Source of the DNA: Pseudomonas fluorescens
GTDB taxonomy: Bacteria; Pseudomonadota; Gammaproteobacteria; Pseudomonadales; Pseudomonadaceae
Assembly (NCBI RefSeq): GCF_902497745.1
Contig: NZ_CABVHJ010000007.1
Coordinates: forward strand, 234,131-298,130
Direction: 5' to 3'
Length of the DNA stretch: 64,000 nt
Numbering within the stretch: the stretch's first letter is position 1; every line of letters starts with the position of its first letter. Both the position numbers and the translations under genes were made by a program. Positions 18,316-26,724 of this stretch are shown here, in pieces. The notes beneath the pieces were generated by a model that was given only the letters and a program-made list of their open reading frames with translations, was not told the origin of the DNA and did not search any database.

Positions 18316-19145
18316 GTCACATGGAAAAACCGCCCATCGACCCGCAAAACCCTTGGCTGGAACTACGCCGCCTGACTCCGGCGCGGATTGCCCTCGGCCG
18401 CACTGGCACCAGCCTGCCGACCACTGCGCAACTGGATTTCCAATTCGCCCACGCCCAGGCGCGCGACGCCGTGCATCTGCCCTTCGATCACGCTGGCCTC
18501 AGCGCGCAACTGAGCGAGCGCGGACGCGAATCCTTGTTACTGCACAGCGCCGCCGTGGATCGCAACAGCTACCTGCAACGCCCGGATCTGGGGCGCAAGC
18601 TCAGCGACGACTCGGCCCAACGCTTGCGCGAATACGCGCAGGCGCATCCGGGCGGTGTCGATCTGGCGATTGTCGTGGCTGACGGCCTGTCGGCGCTTGC
18701 GGTGCATCGGCATACCTTGCCGTTTCTCACACGACTGGAGGAACAGATGAGCGCCGACGGCTGGTCGATGGCGCCCGTTATTCTGGTGGAACAGGGCCGA
18801 GTTGCTGTTGGCGATGAAATCGGCCAACTGCTCGGCGCAAAAATGCTGGTGATGTTGATCGGCGAGCGCCCGGGCCTCAGTTCACCGGACAGCCTCGGTT
18901 TATATTTCACCTACAATCCAAAAGTCGGCCTGACCGACGCCTACCGCAACTGTATTTCCAATGTACGGCTCGAAGGCTTGAGCTACGGCATGGCGGCGCA
19001 TCGCTTGCTCTATCTGATGCGCGAAGCCTGTCGACGGCAGTTGTCGGGGGTCAACCTGAAGGACGAAGCACAGGTTCAGACGCTGGAATCGGACGCCGGT
19101 GTAGACATGAAAGGCAATTTCCTACTCGATCCGCCCACAACCTGA
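18312..19145 (+). CDS. eutC: Ethanolamine ammonia-lyase small subunit EutC
   Basis: A 277-residue subunit that completes the B12-binding site of ethanolamine ammonia-lyase. Seen: [15 protein letters not shown] near the N-terminus, [15 protein letters not shown], the [12 protein letters not shown] region and [16 protein letters not shown] with NCISNVR. The start overlaps the eutB stop (ATGA). Two further ATGs are close (MSHM); the first, coupled one is chosen. Last gene of the unit. Confidence 0.96.
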   Translation: MSHMEKPPIDPQNPWLELRRLTPARIALGRTGTSLPTTAQLDFQFAHAQARDAVHLPFDHAGLSAQLSERGRESLLLHSAAVDRNSYLQRPDLGRKLSDDSAQRLREYAQAHPGGVDLAIVVADGLSALAVHRHTLPFLTRLEEQMSADGWSMAPVILVEQGRVAVGDEIGQLLGAKMLVMLIGERPGLSSPDSLGLYFTYNPKVGLTDAYRNCISNVRLEGLSYGMAAHRLLYLMREACRRQLSGVNLKDEAQVQTLESDAGVDMKGNFLLDPPTT

Positions 19146-19260
19146 ACCGTTTCCGCATTGCGTTTCTGCGCCGGTTTCAGGCAGGATCGATGCACGGCCG
19201 CACGGGTTTCCCATCGCCGTCAGAGCAGTTGAAGACAGCCACTTGAAGACGAGACCTATC

Positions 19261-19722
19261 ATGCGGATTATTCAAGCGACCCTCGAACATCTGGATTTAC
19301 TGACTCCACTGTTCGTCAAATATCGCGAGTTCTACGGTTCCCTGCCTTACCCGGATTCCTCCCGCGCATTCCTCGAAAAACGCCTGCGCCGCAAGGAATC
19401 GGTGATCTACCTGGCCTTGGCCGATGATGACGACAAGAAACTGATGGGCTTCTGTCAGCTCTATCCAAGCTTCTCCTCGCTGTCACTCAAGCGCGTGTGG
19501 ATCCTAAACGACATCTATGTCGCTGAAGATGCGCGCCGCCAACTGGTCGCCGACAACCTTATCCGCACCGCAAAAAAAATGGCCAAGGAAACCCAGGCCG
19601 TGCGCATGCGTGTTTCCACCAGCAGCAACAACGAAGTGGCGCAGAAAACCTACGAATCCATCGGGTTCAAGGAAGACACCGAGTTCAAGAACTACGTGCT
19701 GCCGATCAGCGAAGAGCTCTGA
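19261..19722 (+). CDS. GNAT-family N-acetyltransferase
   Basis: A 153-residue acetyltransferase. The GNAT core is visible: LMGFCQLYPSFSSLS (strand 4), LNDIYVAEDARRQLVADNLI (strand 4/helix 3, the acetyl-CoA loop, here RRQLVA in place of the usual R/QxxGxG/A) and SSNNEVAQKTYESIGFKED at the C-terminus. The ATG at 19261 is preferred over an upstream TTG at 19243. Monocistronic. Substrate not deducible. Confidence 0.85.
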   Translation: MRIIQATLEHLDLLTPLFVKYREFYGSLPYPDSSRAFLEKRLRRKESVIYLALADDDDKKLMGFCQLYPSFSSLSLKRVWILNDIYVAEDARRQLVADNLIRTAKKMAKETQAVRMRVSTSSNNEVAQKTYESIGFKEDTEFKNYVLPISEEL

Positions 19723-19742
19723 CTGCAAACGCAACGTGTGAT

Positions 19743-19760
19743 GAGGGAGCCCGCTCCCTC
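19743..19760 (+). terminator. Hairpin after GNAT gene
   Basis: GAGGGAGC (19743-19750) pairs with GCTCCCTC (19753-19760) over a two-base loop. The stem is strong but there is no T-tract, so it is a weak terminator candidate at the right place, 20 bp after the stop. Confidence 0.45.
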
Positions 19761-19844
19761 AGCCACGCTCAATACATCCTGACAATTGTTCACACCCCGA
19801 CATCCCCCGCTACAAAACCAACGCGCTTTTCATCCTTTAGACCG

Positions 19845-19850
19845 TATAAT
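19845..19850 (+). promoter_or_regulatory. Candidate -10 box for dedA
   Basis: A perfect TATAAT 102 bp before the DedA start. The -35 region at 17 bp is poor. The leader between it and the ATG is about 95 nt; I see no known riboswitch in it. Confidence 0.45.
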
Positions 19851-19951
19851 CCCGATCTTTCCGGCTTGTAAGAAAAACTACACCCCGCTGTAGGCTTACA
19901 CGAAGTCATCCGCACAGGCCTGCCGAGTCGGGCCGTCAAACAGGTGCCCCC

Positions 19952-20602
19952 ATGGATTTCAACCCGCTCGACCTTATCCTGCATCTCGATGTGTACCTCG
20001 ATTTGCTGGTGAACAACTATGGGCCATGGATCTACGCCATCCTGTTTCTGGTGATCTTCTGTGAAACCGGACTGGTGGTGATGCCGTTCCTGCCGGGTGA
20101 TTCGCTGCTATTCATCGCCGGTGCCGTTGCGGCCGGTGGCGGGATGGACCCGGTGTTGTTGGGCGGTTTGCTGATGCTCGCGGCGATCCTTGGCGACAGC
20201 ACCAACTACGTGATCGGACGAACGGCTGGCGAGAAGCTGTTCAGCAACCCGAACTCGAAAATCTTCCGTCGCGATTACCTGCAAAAAACCCACGACTTCT
20301 ATGACAAGCATGGTGGCAAGACTGTCACCTTGGCGCGCTTCCTGCCGATCATCCGCACCTTTGCGCCATTCGTCGCCGGTGTGGCGAAGATGCCGTATCC
20401 GCGTTTCTTTGGTTTCAGCGTGCTGGGTACCATCCTCTGGGTCGGCGGCCTGGTGACGCTGGGCTACTTCTTCGGCAACGTACCGTTCATCAAGAAAAAC
20501 CTGTCATTGCTGGTGGTGGCGATCATTCTGCTGTCGCTGGTGCCGATGATCCTTGGCGTGGTTCGCAGCCGTTTCGGCGGCACCAAAGCTCAATCGCACT
20601 AA
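19952..20602 (+). CDS. DedA-family membrane protein
   Basis: A 216-residue inner-membrane protein with the DedA pattern: a re-entrant region FCETGLVVMPFLPGDSLLFIAG, GDSTNYVIGRTAG, FYDKHGGKTVTLARFLPIIRTFAPFVAG and a following GTILWVGGLVTLGYFFG helix. The conserved Glu, Asp and the two Arg of the FLPIIRTF region match functional members. DedA proteins are implicated in undecaprenyl-phosphate or phospholipid recycling and proton homeostasis. The mtfA-like gene follows after 4 nt, so they are likely co-transcribed. Confidence 0.92.
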   Translation: MDFNPLDLILHLDVYLDLLVNNYGPWIYAILFLVIFCETGLVVMPFLPGDSLLFIAGAVAAGGGMDPVLLGGLLMLAAILGDSTNYVIGRTAGEKLFSNPNSKIFRRDYLQKTHDFYDKHGGKTVTLARFLPIIRTFAPFVAGVAKMPYPRFFGFSVLGTILWVGGLVTLGYFFGNVPFIKKNLSLLVVAIILLSLVPMILGVVRSRFGGTKAQSH

Positions 20603-20606
20603 GCCG

Positions 20607-21419
20607 ATGTGGTCGCTGAGCGCCTGGCGTCGCCGGCGCATTCTGGCGAAGCACCCGATTGCCGACGACATGTGGCAACGGGTGCGTCATCACCTGAGTT
20701 TCCTTGACGGTATCAGCGCTGCCGAAGACCAGTGGCTGCGCGAAGCCTGCGTGCTGTTCCTCGAAGACAAACACCTGAGCGCCCTGCCCGGCGTCGAACT
20801 GCATCAGGAACAACGCCTGCTGCTCGCCGCCCAAGCGCAATTGCCCCTGCTCAACCTGGGCGATCTGAACTGGTATCAGGGTTTCCACGAAATCGTGCTC
20901 TACCCGGACGATTTTCTCAGTCCGCAACGTCATCGCGACGCCAGCGGTGTCGAGCACGAATGGGACGGCGAACACAGCGGCGAAGCCTGGCAACAGGGGC
21001 CGATCATCCTCGCCTGGCCCGGCGTGATGGCCAGTGGTGGCTGGGAAGGCTACAACCTGGTGATCCACGAACTCGCGCATAAACTCGACATGCTCAACGG
21101 CGACGCCAATGGCCTGCCACCGCTACACGCCGATATGCGCGTCAGCGACTGGGCAAACGTTATGCAAAAGGCTTACGACGAACTCAACCGTCAGCTCGAC
21201 CATGACCCTGACGCCGAAACCGCCATTGATCCCTACGCCGCCGAGAACCCGGCGGAGTTCTTTGCGGTCACCAGCGAATATTTCTTCAGCGCCCCGGATC
21301 TGCTGCATGAAGCTTATCCACAGGTGTATGCGCAGTTGCAGCTTTTCTACCGCCAGGACCCGTTGAGCCGATTGCGGCAACTTCAGGCCACAGACCCGGT
21401 CTATCAGGCGCACGACTAA
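20607..21419 (+). CDS. mtfA: MtfA-like zinc metallopeptidase (M90)
   Basis: A 270-residue cytoplasmic peptidase with the HELAH zinc site (residues 154-158) and a downstream [14 protein letters not shown] helix that supplies the third ligand (Glu). The N-terminal [11 protein letters not shown] and the YPDDFLSP region are also typical of the MtfA/YeeI family. In E. coli MtfA binds the glucose regulator Mlc; no such regulator is seen here, so the target is unknown. The ATG is 4 nt downstream of the dedA stop. Confidence 0.88.
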   Translation: MWSLSAWRRRRILAKHPIADDMWQRVRHHLSFLDGISAAEDQWLREACVLFLEDKHLSALPGVELHQEQRLLLAAQAQLPLLNLGDLNWYQGFHEIVLYPDDFLSPQRHRDASGVEHEWDGEHSGEAWQQGPIILAWPGVMASGGWEGYNLVIHELAHKLDMLNGDANGLPPLHADMRVSDWANVMQKAYDELNRQLDHDPDAETAIDPYAAENPAEFFAVTSEYFFSAPDLLHEAYPQVYAQLQLFYRQDPLSRLRQLQATDPVYQAHD

Positions 21420-21464
21420 GCTCTGCACGACTTTCGGTACATGGCGTCCACGGCAGAATATGCC

Positions 21465-21470
21465 TATAAT
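21465..21470 (+). promoter_or_regulatory. Candidate -10 box for ppa
   Basis: TATAAT 62 bp upstream of the ppa start; a weak -35 (TGGCGT, 21442-21447) sits at 17 bp. Fits a constitutive housekeeping promoter. Confidence 0.45.
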
Positions 21471-21531
21471 CGCCGCCACTTTTTGGTCAATCCGGCCAAG
21501 TGTTTTTGGTCAACTACGGGGGCAACGCCCA

Positions 21532-22059
21532 ATGAGCTACAGCAAGATTCCGGCTGGCAAAGACCTGCCGAACGACATCTACGTCGCGATCGAGATCCCG
21601 GCCAACCACGCGCCGATCAAATACGAAATCGACAAAGACAGCGATTGCCTGTTCGTTGACCGTTTCATGGCCACCCCAATGTTCTACCCGGCCAACTACG
21701 GTTACATCCCGAACACCCTGGCTGACGACGGTGATCCCCTCGACGTGCTGGTTGTGACCCCTTACCCGGTTGCGCCTGGCTCGGTGATCCGCGCCCGTCC
21801 AGTCGGCATCCTGAACATGACCGACGACGGCGGCGGCGATGCCAAAGTTATCGCGGTACCACACGACAAGCTGTCCCAGCTGTACGTCGATGTGAAGGAA
21901 TACACCGACCTGCCGCCACTGCTGATCCAGCAGATCGAGCACTTCTTCGCGAACTACAAAGATCTCGAAAAAGGCAAATGGGTCAAGATCGAAGGCTGGG
22001 CCGGTGCAGACGCCGCCCGCGACGCGATCACCAAGTCGGTTGCCGCCTACAAAGGTTAA
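21532..22059 (+). CDS. ppa: Inorganic pyrophosphatase (family I)
   Basis: A 175-residue cytoplasmic enzyme hydrolysing PPi to drive biosynthetic reactions. The family signature [10 protein letters not shown] is present with its metal-binding Asp residues, together with [12 protein letters not shown] and the KYEIDKDS active-site strand. [13 protein letters not shown] is the standard N-terminus of proteobacterial Ppa and fixes the start at 21532, although the frame is open further upstream. Strong terminator follows. Confidence 0.97.
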   Translation: MSYSKIPAGKDLPNDIYVAIEIPANHAPIKYEIDKDSDCLFVDRFMATPMFYPANYGYIPNTLADDGDPLDVLVVTPYPVAPGSVIRARPVGILNMTDDGGGDAKVIAVPHDKLSQLYVDVKEYTDLPPLLIQQIEHFFANYKDLEKGKWVKIEGWAGADAARDAITKSVAAYKG

Positions 22060-22089
22060 GCACCTGCACTACGCGTGATGCTTGAAGAA

Positions 22090-22114
22090 AACCCCGGTTG
22101 ATCCGGGGTTTTTT
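22090..22114 (+). terminator. Rho-independent terminator of ppa
   Basis: AACCCCGG (22090-22097) pairs with CCGGGGTT (22103-22110) and is followed by TTTT. Strong stem and T-run, 31 bp after the stop. Confidence 0.9.
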
Positions 22115-22228
22115 GTGCTCGGAAAAAGCCGTCTTAAACAGAGCGTTTACGACGGACTACAGAAAAGTTTTAGCCTGTGTAATTTCCCACAAGAGCGTCT
22201 TACATCCCGTCGCAAAATTCAGCCCGTT

Positions 22229-22253
22229 TTTGAACGTCCGGTTTATTCAAACC
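22229..22253. promoter_or_regulatory. Nested inverted repeats upstream of S24 repressor gene
   Basis: TTTGAA (22229-22234) and TTCAAA (22246-22251) are inverted at 11-bp spacing, and GGTTT-ATTC-AAACC (22240-22253) is nested with the right half. They lie 30-54 bp before the regulator start, a likely place for an autoregulatory operator. Assignment is positional. Confidence 0.35.
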
Positions 22254-22282
22254 GCTCTGGCACGGCCGTAGACTCCGTGTTT

Positions 22283-23029
22283 ATGAGAAAGAACACTAGC
22301 GGTCCAAGATTCAAGGCACTCCTGGAAGCAGCGAACATCTCCACAACGGGTTTCGCAAAGTTCTGGGGCACGGAAGCCCAAAATGTCCACAACTGGTACA
22401 CCCGGGGCGTCCCGGCGTATCGCATGGAAGAAGTCTCACGCCTGCTGTCTGTCAACAGCGAATGGCTGAAAACCGGTGAAGGCATTAAAGAGCTGCCAAG
22501 CCTGACTCCACCTGCCAGCAACGGCGACAGCTTTGACGCCCACGATCCCCAGGGCGCGTACCGATTCATCCATCCCAACGACATCGAACTGGCCTTCTTC
22601 AAAGAAACGCCACTGACCAACGGCTCCGACAAAACCCACGTCATTCAGGACCCGGAGCTCTCCATCCGCCTGCTGCGTGCACAGGTTGATCAACTGGAGA
22701 TCCGTCCCGCCGACGCCATCTGTGCACACATGATCGGCAACAGCATGGCCGAACGCATCGAAGACGGCTCCGTCGTTGCCATCGACCGCGGCCTGACCCA
22801 AGTGGTGGACGGCGAGATCTACGCCATCGAACACGACGGCATGCTGCGCATCAAATACCTGCACCGCATGCCCGGCAACGGCCTGCGCCTGCGCAGCCAC
22901 AACAGCGCCGAATACCCGGACGAAGTGTTCCGCGCGGCGCAGATCGAGGAGCAACGGATTCATATATTGGGCTGGGTGTTCTGGTGGTCGACGATAAGCA
23001 AGCGGCGGCCGGTGGTGCCGTTTCTCTGA
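22283..23029 (+). CDS. CI/LexA-like S24 repressor with N-terminal DNA-binding domain
   Basis: A 248-residue regulator. The N-terminal ~70 residues form a CI-type helix-turn-helix (FAKFWGTEAQNVHNWYTRGVP), and residues ~140-240 form an S24 peptidase domain with the Ser of MIGNSMAERI (S154) and Lys of LRIKYL (K191) as the catalytic dyad. Such proteins self-cleave on RecA filaments in the SOS response, or use the fold only for dimerisation. The ATG at 22283 gives the conserved start MRKNTSGPRF; upstream open frame is ignored. No phage genes are adjacent, so it is probably a stable chromosomal regulator. Targets unknown. Confidence 0.85.
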   Translation: MRKNTSGPRFKALLEAANISTTGFAKFWGTEAQNVHNWYTRGVPAYRMEEVSRLLSVNSEWLKTGEGIKELPSLTPPASNGDSFDAHDPQGAYRFIHPNDIELAFFKETPLTNGSDKTHVIQDPELSIRLLRAQVDQLEIRPADAICAHMIGNSMAERIEDGSVVAIDRGLTQVVDGEIYAIEHDGMLRIKYLHRMPGNGLRLRSHNSAEYPDEVFRAAQIEEQRIHILGWVFWWSTISKRRPVVPFL

Positions 23030-23063
23030 CTTGATGCAGTTTTTCGAGTTTGCACTGAACCCG

Positions 23064-23087
23064 GTGGGAGCAAGCCTGCACGCGAAG
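23064..23087 (+). repeat. Solitary degenerate REP half
   Basis: GTGGGAGCAAGCCTGCACGC is a decayed single REP of the GTGGGAGCGAGC type without an inverted partner, 35 bp after the S24 repressor gene. Confidence 0.6.
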
Positions 23088-23159
23088 AGGCCCGGACATT
23101 CGGTACAAATCCCGGATTTCTGACGCACAAGTCGCTCTAAACCGCACTTCAGACTGGGA

Positions 23160-23363
23160 ATCCACAGCAAAACTCAGTATCCTGCGCCCCACATTTGCGC
23201 ATCGACCCGCCCCGCGGCTCGGAGAGCGCCCGACGCGGCAGACCAACGTCTGACCAAGTCCCGCAGCCGGACGCAGATCCGGATGTACGTTTTGAAGGCT
23301 GGCAAGGCTTACCAAAAATAGGCCAAGCCAGTCCCCGAGAAGCCGGCCACAAGCCGGCTTTTT
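23160..23363 (+). ncRNA. Possible small RNA ending at a terminator
   Basis: The 497-bp gap between the S24 repressor and the cyclase gene has no convincing protein gene. It ends in a clean terminator (23340-23363) far from any stop codon, so some transcript must end there. The stretch before it is GC-rich and foldable, for example CCGGA-CGCAGA-TCCGG at ~23263-23280. I see no good promoter and no known RNA family, so the 5' end is a guess. It could also be the long 3' UTR of the repressor gene. Confidence 0.3.
23340..23363 (+). terminator. Rho-independent terminator
   Basis: AAGCCGGC (23340-23347) pairs with GCCGGCTT (23353-23360) over the loop CACAA, followed by more T. It is 310 bp after the S24 repressor stop and 164 bp before the chosen cyclase start. 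Confidence 0.85.
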
Positions 23364-23526
23364 AATGCCTGCAAAAAAACATGTTTACCTTGGCGAGCTT
23401 GACTCAACACTTGCCAACCTCAACCCCCTCAGTGCTAAATCCCGCCCAACACCCACCCCCTCTGTTTTTACCCGCATCCCCGACCCCGGCCGGATTCCGG
23501 TATTGAGCCTCACGGGAATCCATGGA

Positions 23527-24702
23527 ATGGTCCTGCATATCCCGACCCTGTTGGTCGTTTCGGTCTTCGTCTTCTTTTTGATGGGGCTTTTGACGCTGCA
23601 CGCCTGGTATCGCGAAACCCGTGAGCCGCCGCTGGCCTACCTCGGCAGCATGATGCTGCTTGGCGCTTTGGGCGTGGTATTGGTCAGTTGGCGTGATCGA
23701 GGCGTCGACTTCATTCCGATTGTGTTCGGCAATGTTGTTCTATTGCTCAGTGCAGCGATGAACTGGACGGCCATGCGCACGCTGGTCGGGCGCAGGCCCT
23801 CTGTGTCCGGCATTCTGGCGGGGGCGTTCGCCTGGCTGACCTTGTGCCTGATTCCCGCCTTCTACGAGTCGATGCCCAATCGGGTTCTGATCTACTCCTT
23901 GCTGGCATTCGGGTACGGCGTGCTGACAACGCTGGAGCTCTGGCGCAGCCGCCACACTCTGGACGTCGCGTTTATGCCGGCGCTGGTGCTGACCGTGCTG
24001 CACACTGTGTTCTACGCCGTTCGCAGTGCGACCGATGAAGGGCTGCCGGTGACAAAGGCGCTCTTGGGCAGTGGCGAGGGTGTGCCGTTTTTCTCGTTCA
24101 TGCTGTTCGAGTCGATGCTGTATGTCATCGGCATTGCCTACATCACGCTGGCGATGGTCAAGGAGCGTGCCGAGCTCAAACTCAAAGCGGCGGCGTTCAG
24201 CGATCCGCTGACGGGCATTGGCAATCGTCGTGCGTTCATGATGAACGCCGGGCAGTTGCTTGCCGAAAGTCAGCAATACGGGGAACCGGCAGCGTTGTTG
24301 CTGTGCGACCTGGATAACTTCAAGCGTCTGAATGACACCTATGGCCATCCCGTTGGGGATCAGGCGTTGATTGCGTTTGGCCGGATAATGGTCGAGAGCC
24401 TGCGCAAGGAAGATGTTTGCGGGCGGGTCGGGGGTGAGGAATTTGCTTGTTTGCTCAACGATTGCGATGAACAGACTGCACTGGAAATTGCCGAACGGAT
24501 CCGTCGTTCGTTCTCGCAATTGTCGATTCTTGAACCTGGATTGCTTAGTGTCAGTATCGGCGTGGTGACCACCCGCGAATCCGGTCATGACCTGTCACGC
24601 CTGCTCTCGGAAGCTGATCAGGCGCTGTACGGCGCCAAGAATCAGGGACGCAACCGCGTGCAGACGCTACGTTCGTTGTACCTGAGCCTTACCGATAATT
24701 AA
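23527..24702 (+). CDS. Membrane-anchored diguanylate cyclase
   Basis: A 391-residue protein. The N-terminal ~210 residues carry six to seven membrane helices (a 7TM-like sensor region of unknown ligand), followed by a GGDEF domain from ~225 with the active site GGEEF (302-306) and the inhibitory RxxD site RKED five residues before it (293-296). It should make cyclic-di-GMP from GTP and be product-inhibited. The ATG at 23527 has GGGAA 8 nt upstream; a longer frame from 23365 starts inside a terminator T-run and adds a non-conserved Pro-rich tail, so it was not used. Monocistronic. Confidence 0.9.
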   Translation: MVLHIPTLLVVSVFVFFLMGLLTLHAWYRETREPPLAYLGSMMLLGALGVVLVSWRDRGVDFIPIVFGNVVLLLSAAMNWTAMRTLVGRRPSVSGILAGAFAWLTLCLIPAFYESMPNRVLIYSLLAFGYGVLTTLELWRSRHTLDVAFMPALVLTVLHTVFYAVRSATDEGLPVTKALLGSGEGVPFFSFMLFESMLYVIGIAYITLAMVKERAELKLKAAAFSDPLTGIGNRRAFMMNAGQLLAESQQYGEPAALLLCDLDNFKRLNDTYGHPVGDQALIAFGRIMVESLRKEDVCGRVGGEEFACLLNDCDEQTALEIAERIRRSFSQLSILEPGLLSVSIGVVTTRESGHDLSRLLSEADQALYGAKNQGRNRVQTLRSLYLSLTDN

Positions 24703-24829
24703 TGCTCAACAAACGACCATTTCAATAAGCCATTAGCACATCCGCCCTAATTGCCCCAGTCGGCACCCGCCACTAAATTTCCATTCTGTTTTTGTGCATC
24801 ACAAAAGCGCCAAGGAATGGAGCAACACC

Positions 24830-25387
24830 ATGTCATCGTTTTTCAAACTGAGTAAATCCCTCGCTTTACTGACCGCACTATCGTCAGCCACTTCAGCGTT
24901 AGCGGAAGAACCGAACCCCATCGGCGACTGGTGGATCATTTATGGCAACGGCGTCCCGCACAAAAACATCATGTATGTGGCCGACAAAACTTCTGTGGTG
25001 CCGTCGACACTTACCAAGGGCGCGCAGATGTTGGCGGTGACGCTGGTGTATGAAGAGCCGGGCAAGCCAATGATCGATGCCTACAACCTGGAAGTTCAGT
25101 GCAAGACCAACAAGCTGCGGTTTGTTAATGGCCAGTCGGTGGATCGAATTGCCTACATGCTGCGGCACCTGAAAGTGAACGAGCAATGGCAGCAGCCGAA
25201 GGAGTTCTGGGTGCAGCGTGCCCTCGCTTTCGTTTGCTCCCCAGAGAAAAAAGACATGATCGCGGTGGGCAAGATGGAGCACTTGCAGATGATTCAGGGC
25301 ATGCAGCAAATGTTCTTCAAACTGGCACCTATTCAGGAAAAAGGCCAGATGATGGACAACCTCGATTCGATACTGGGCAACAAGTAA
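24830..25387 (+). CDS. Exported hypothetical protein
   Basis: A 185-residue protein with a clear signal peptide (SLALLTALSSATSALA, cleavage before EEPN). The mature part has two Cys (one in QCKTN, one in FVCSPEKK) that could form a disulfide, and a Met/Gln-rich C-terminus (HLQMIQGMQQMFF). The ATG at 24830 follows AAGGAATGGAG. No family recognised; the GDWWIIYGNG and MYVADKTSVV segments resemble small periplasmic proteins that are common in pseudomonads. Probably periplasmic. Confidence 0.7.
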   Translation: MSSFFKLSKSLALLTALSSATSALAEEPNPIGDWWIIYGNGVPHKNIMYVADKTSVVPSTLTKGAQMLAVTLVYEEPGKPMIDAYNLEVQCKTNKLRFVNGQSVDRIAYMLRHLKVNEQWQQPKEFWVQRALAFVCSPEKKDMIAVGKMEHLQMIQGMQQMFFKLAPIQEKGQMMDNLDSILGNK

Positions 25388-25449
25388 CAGCCTGACCTCT
25401 TAACGCTGCAGCGCGCTATTTCGTATCGCACATGACATCGGGAGTCATC

Positions 25450-25884
25450 ATGAATCAATGGACTAAAACGTTACTGACGCTGCTGATAACAGCCACAACT
25501 TTGTTGGTGAATGGCTGCCACCTTGTTGCACAGTCGCGCTGGGAAGGACGGGATGTTCAGGAAGCACTCGATCTGTTCGGCAAACCCGACTCAATGAAAA
25601 AACAAACCGGTGCCAGCGGGGAGAACCTGGCCGTTCTCACGTGGTACAAGTCCTCCAGTTGGACCACCACTGAAGCGGCCGGTACCTCCATGAATCACAC
25701 CGGCAACGGCATGGTGTACACCGAGTACTACGAGACCGTCGGGCATAGTTCTGACTGCAAACTGGAAGCCACCGTCAATAAAGCCAAAAAGATCGTGCTG
25801 TTCAGGATTGAGGACGGAAAAATCATTCATGGCAAATGCATCAACGTTCCGTTCGTACCCGGTTACATTCCGCCCGGATTCTAG
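25450..25884 (+). CDS. Small lipoprotein, hypothetical
   Basis: A 144-residue lipoprotein: signal peptide with lipobox LVNGC. The mature part contains a WEGRDVQEALDLFGKPD segment typical of small envelope lipoproteins that follow the pattern 'W.G....L...LG.P' seen in BamE-like folds, and a later SSDCKLEATV strand. The ATG at 25450 has GGGAG 6 nt upstream. Ends in a hairpin shared with the convergent yfa operon. Function unknown. Confidence 0.7.
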   Translation: MNQWTKTLLTLLITATTLLVNGCHLVAQSRWEGRDVQEALDLFGKPDSMKKQTGASGENLAVLTWYKSSSWTTTEAAGTSMNHTGNGMVYTEYYETVGHSSDCKLEATVNKAKKIVLFRIEDGKIIHGKCINVPFVPGYIPPGF

Positions 25885-25889
25885 TGCTG

Positions 25890-25915
25890 TCCCTGAGCCA
25901 GAACCTGCTCAGGGA
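25890..25915. terminator. Convergent hairpin between lipoprotein gene and yfa operon
   Basis: TCCCTGAGC (25890-25898) pairs with GCTCAGGGA (25907-25915). The stem covers the last codons of the opposite gene (stop at 25909-25911). No long T-run on either side; a likely bidirectional transcription barrier. Confidence 0.55.
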
Positions 25916-26721
25916 TAACTGAACGACTTCACCAACGTCAGCTCACCCACCGCGCGCATCGGGATCAAAAACGTCTCCATCTTCTCGCTCGGCGTTCCTT
26001 CTTCAGTAATCACCGTCACCTGCGCCGTGGTCAGCGCCTGCACCGCCTCACCGCCGCCCTCGTCATCCCCGCGATAGCCACCGCCGTAATAATTCACATA
26101 CACCAGATACTGGCCCTTGATCGGCGCCGGCATGGCGAAGATTTCCGGGCCGTAGCCGGTGGTGACGTCGACGTCGAGCGCGGCGCCGTTGGCGGCGCTG
26201 CGGTTGCCGTACCAGATGTGCGCGCCGTCGGGGGTGACGAGGTGCAGGTCGAGGTCGGTGCCGTCGCTGTCCCACGCCAGCAGTACGCGCAGTTTCGCTG
26301 GGGTGGCGCCGCCGCTGGTGTTGAGGAATTGCGTGCGGTGACGCTGCTGACCGTCGGGGCTGCGCACTTCGACGCTGTTGCTGCCGTTGGGGAACGAGAA
26401 CGGGCGGTCGAAGTGGCCGCTGTCGTCAATTTTCAGCGGCATGCTCACGCCGTTGACGATCAAGCGACCGGGTTCGTTGTCCTTCCGCACAGCTTTGATG
26501 TCGCCGCTGATGCGTGCGGTGTTGGCTTGGCCCACCGGGGTGTTGACCGATGAGGCCGGGTAGTTGACGGTCTGGCGGAAGCTTTCGCCCTCGCCTTCGG
26601 GGGCGCCGCTGCGCCAGCCGCCGACCGGGGTGTCGAGTTTGACGCTGTCGGCGGCGATGACCGGCGATAGCGCGGTCAAGGTGCAGAGCAGCAGCAAGAC
26701 CTGTGGATAACGGAGTGTCAT
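25909..26721 (-). CDS. yfaP: YfaP-like DUF2135 protein (second copy)
   Basis: A 270-residue exported protein: signal peptide to ...PVIAA, then a C-terminal DUF2135 beta-sandwich with the family motif LAWDSDGTDLDLHLVTPDG and YLVYVNYYGGGY. The middle (TARISGDI, RLIVNGVSMPL, SVEVRSPDG) looks like an Ig-like/FnIII-type strand set. It starts 3 bases after yfaQ ends and is the last gene of the yfa unit. It is paralogous to the first gene of the unit (35313-36104). Role with the macroglobulin is unknown. Confidence 0.88.
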   Translation of the reverse strand: MTLRYPQVLLLLCTLTALSPVIAADSVKLDTPVGGWRSGAPEGEGESFRQTVNYPASSVNTPVGQANTARISGDIKAVRKDNEPGRLIVNGVSMPLKIDDSGHFDRPFSFPNGSNSVEVRSPDGQQRHRTQFLNTSGGATPAKLRVLLAWDSDGTDLDLHLVTPDGAHIWYGNRSAANGAALDVDVTTGYGPEIFAMPAPIKGQYLVYVNYYGGGYRGDDEGGGEAVQALTTAQVTVITEEGTPSEKMETFLIPMRAVGELTLVKSFSYP

Positions 26722-26724
26722 GGT

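Noticed and set aside
23365..23526. Upstream extension of the diguanylate cyclase
   Set aside because: The extra 54 codons begin at the T-run of a terminator, are Pro/Thr-rich and lack a ribosome site; the ATG at 23527 has one.
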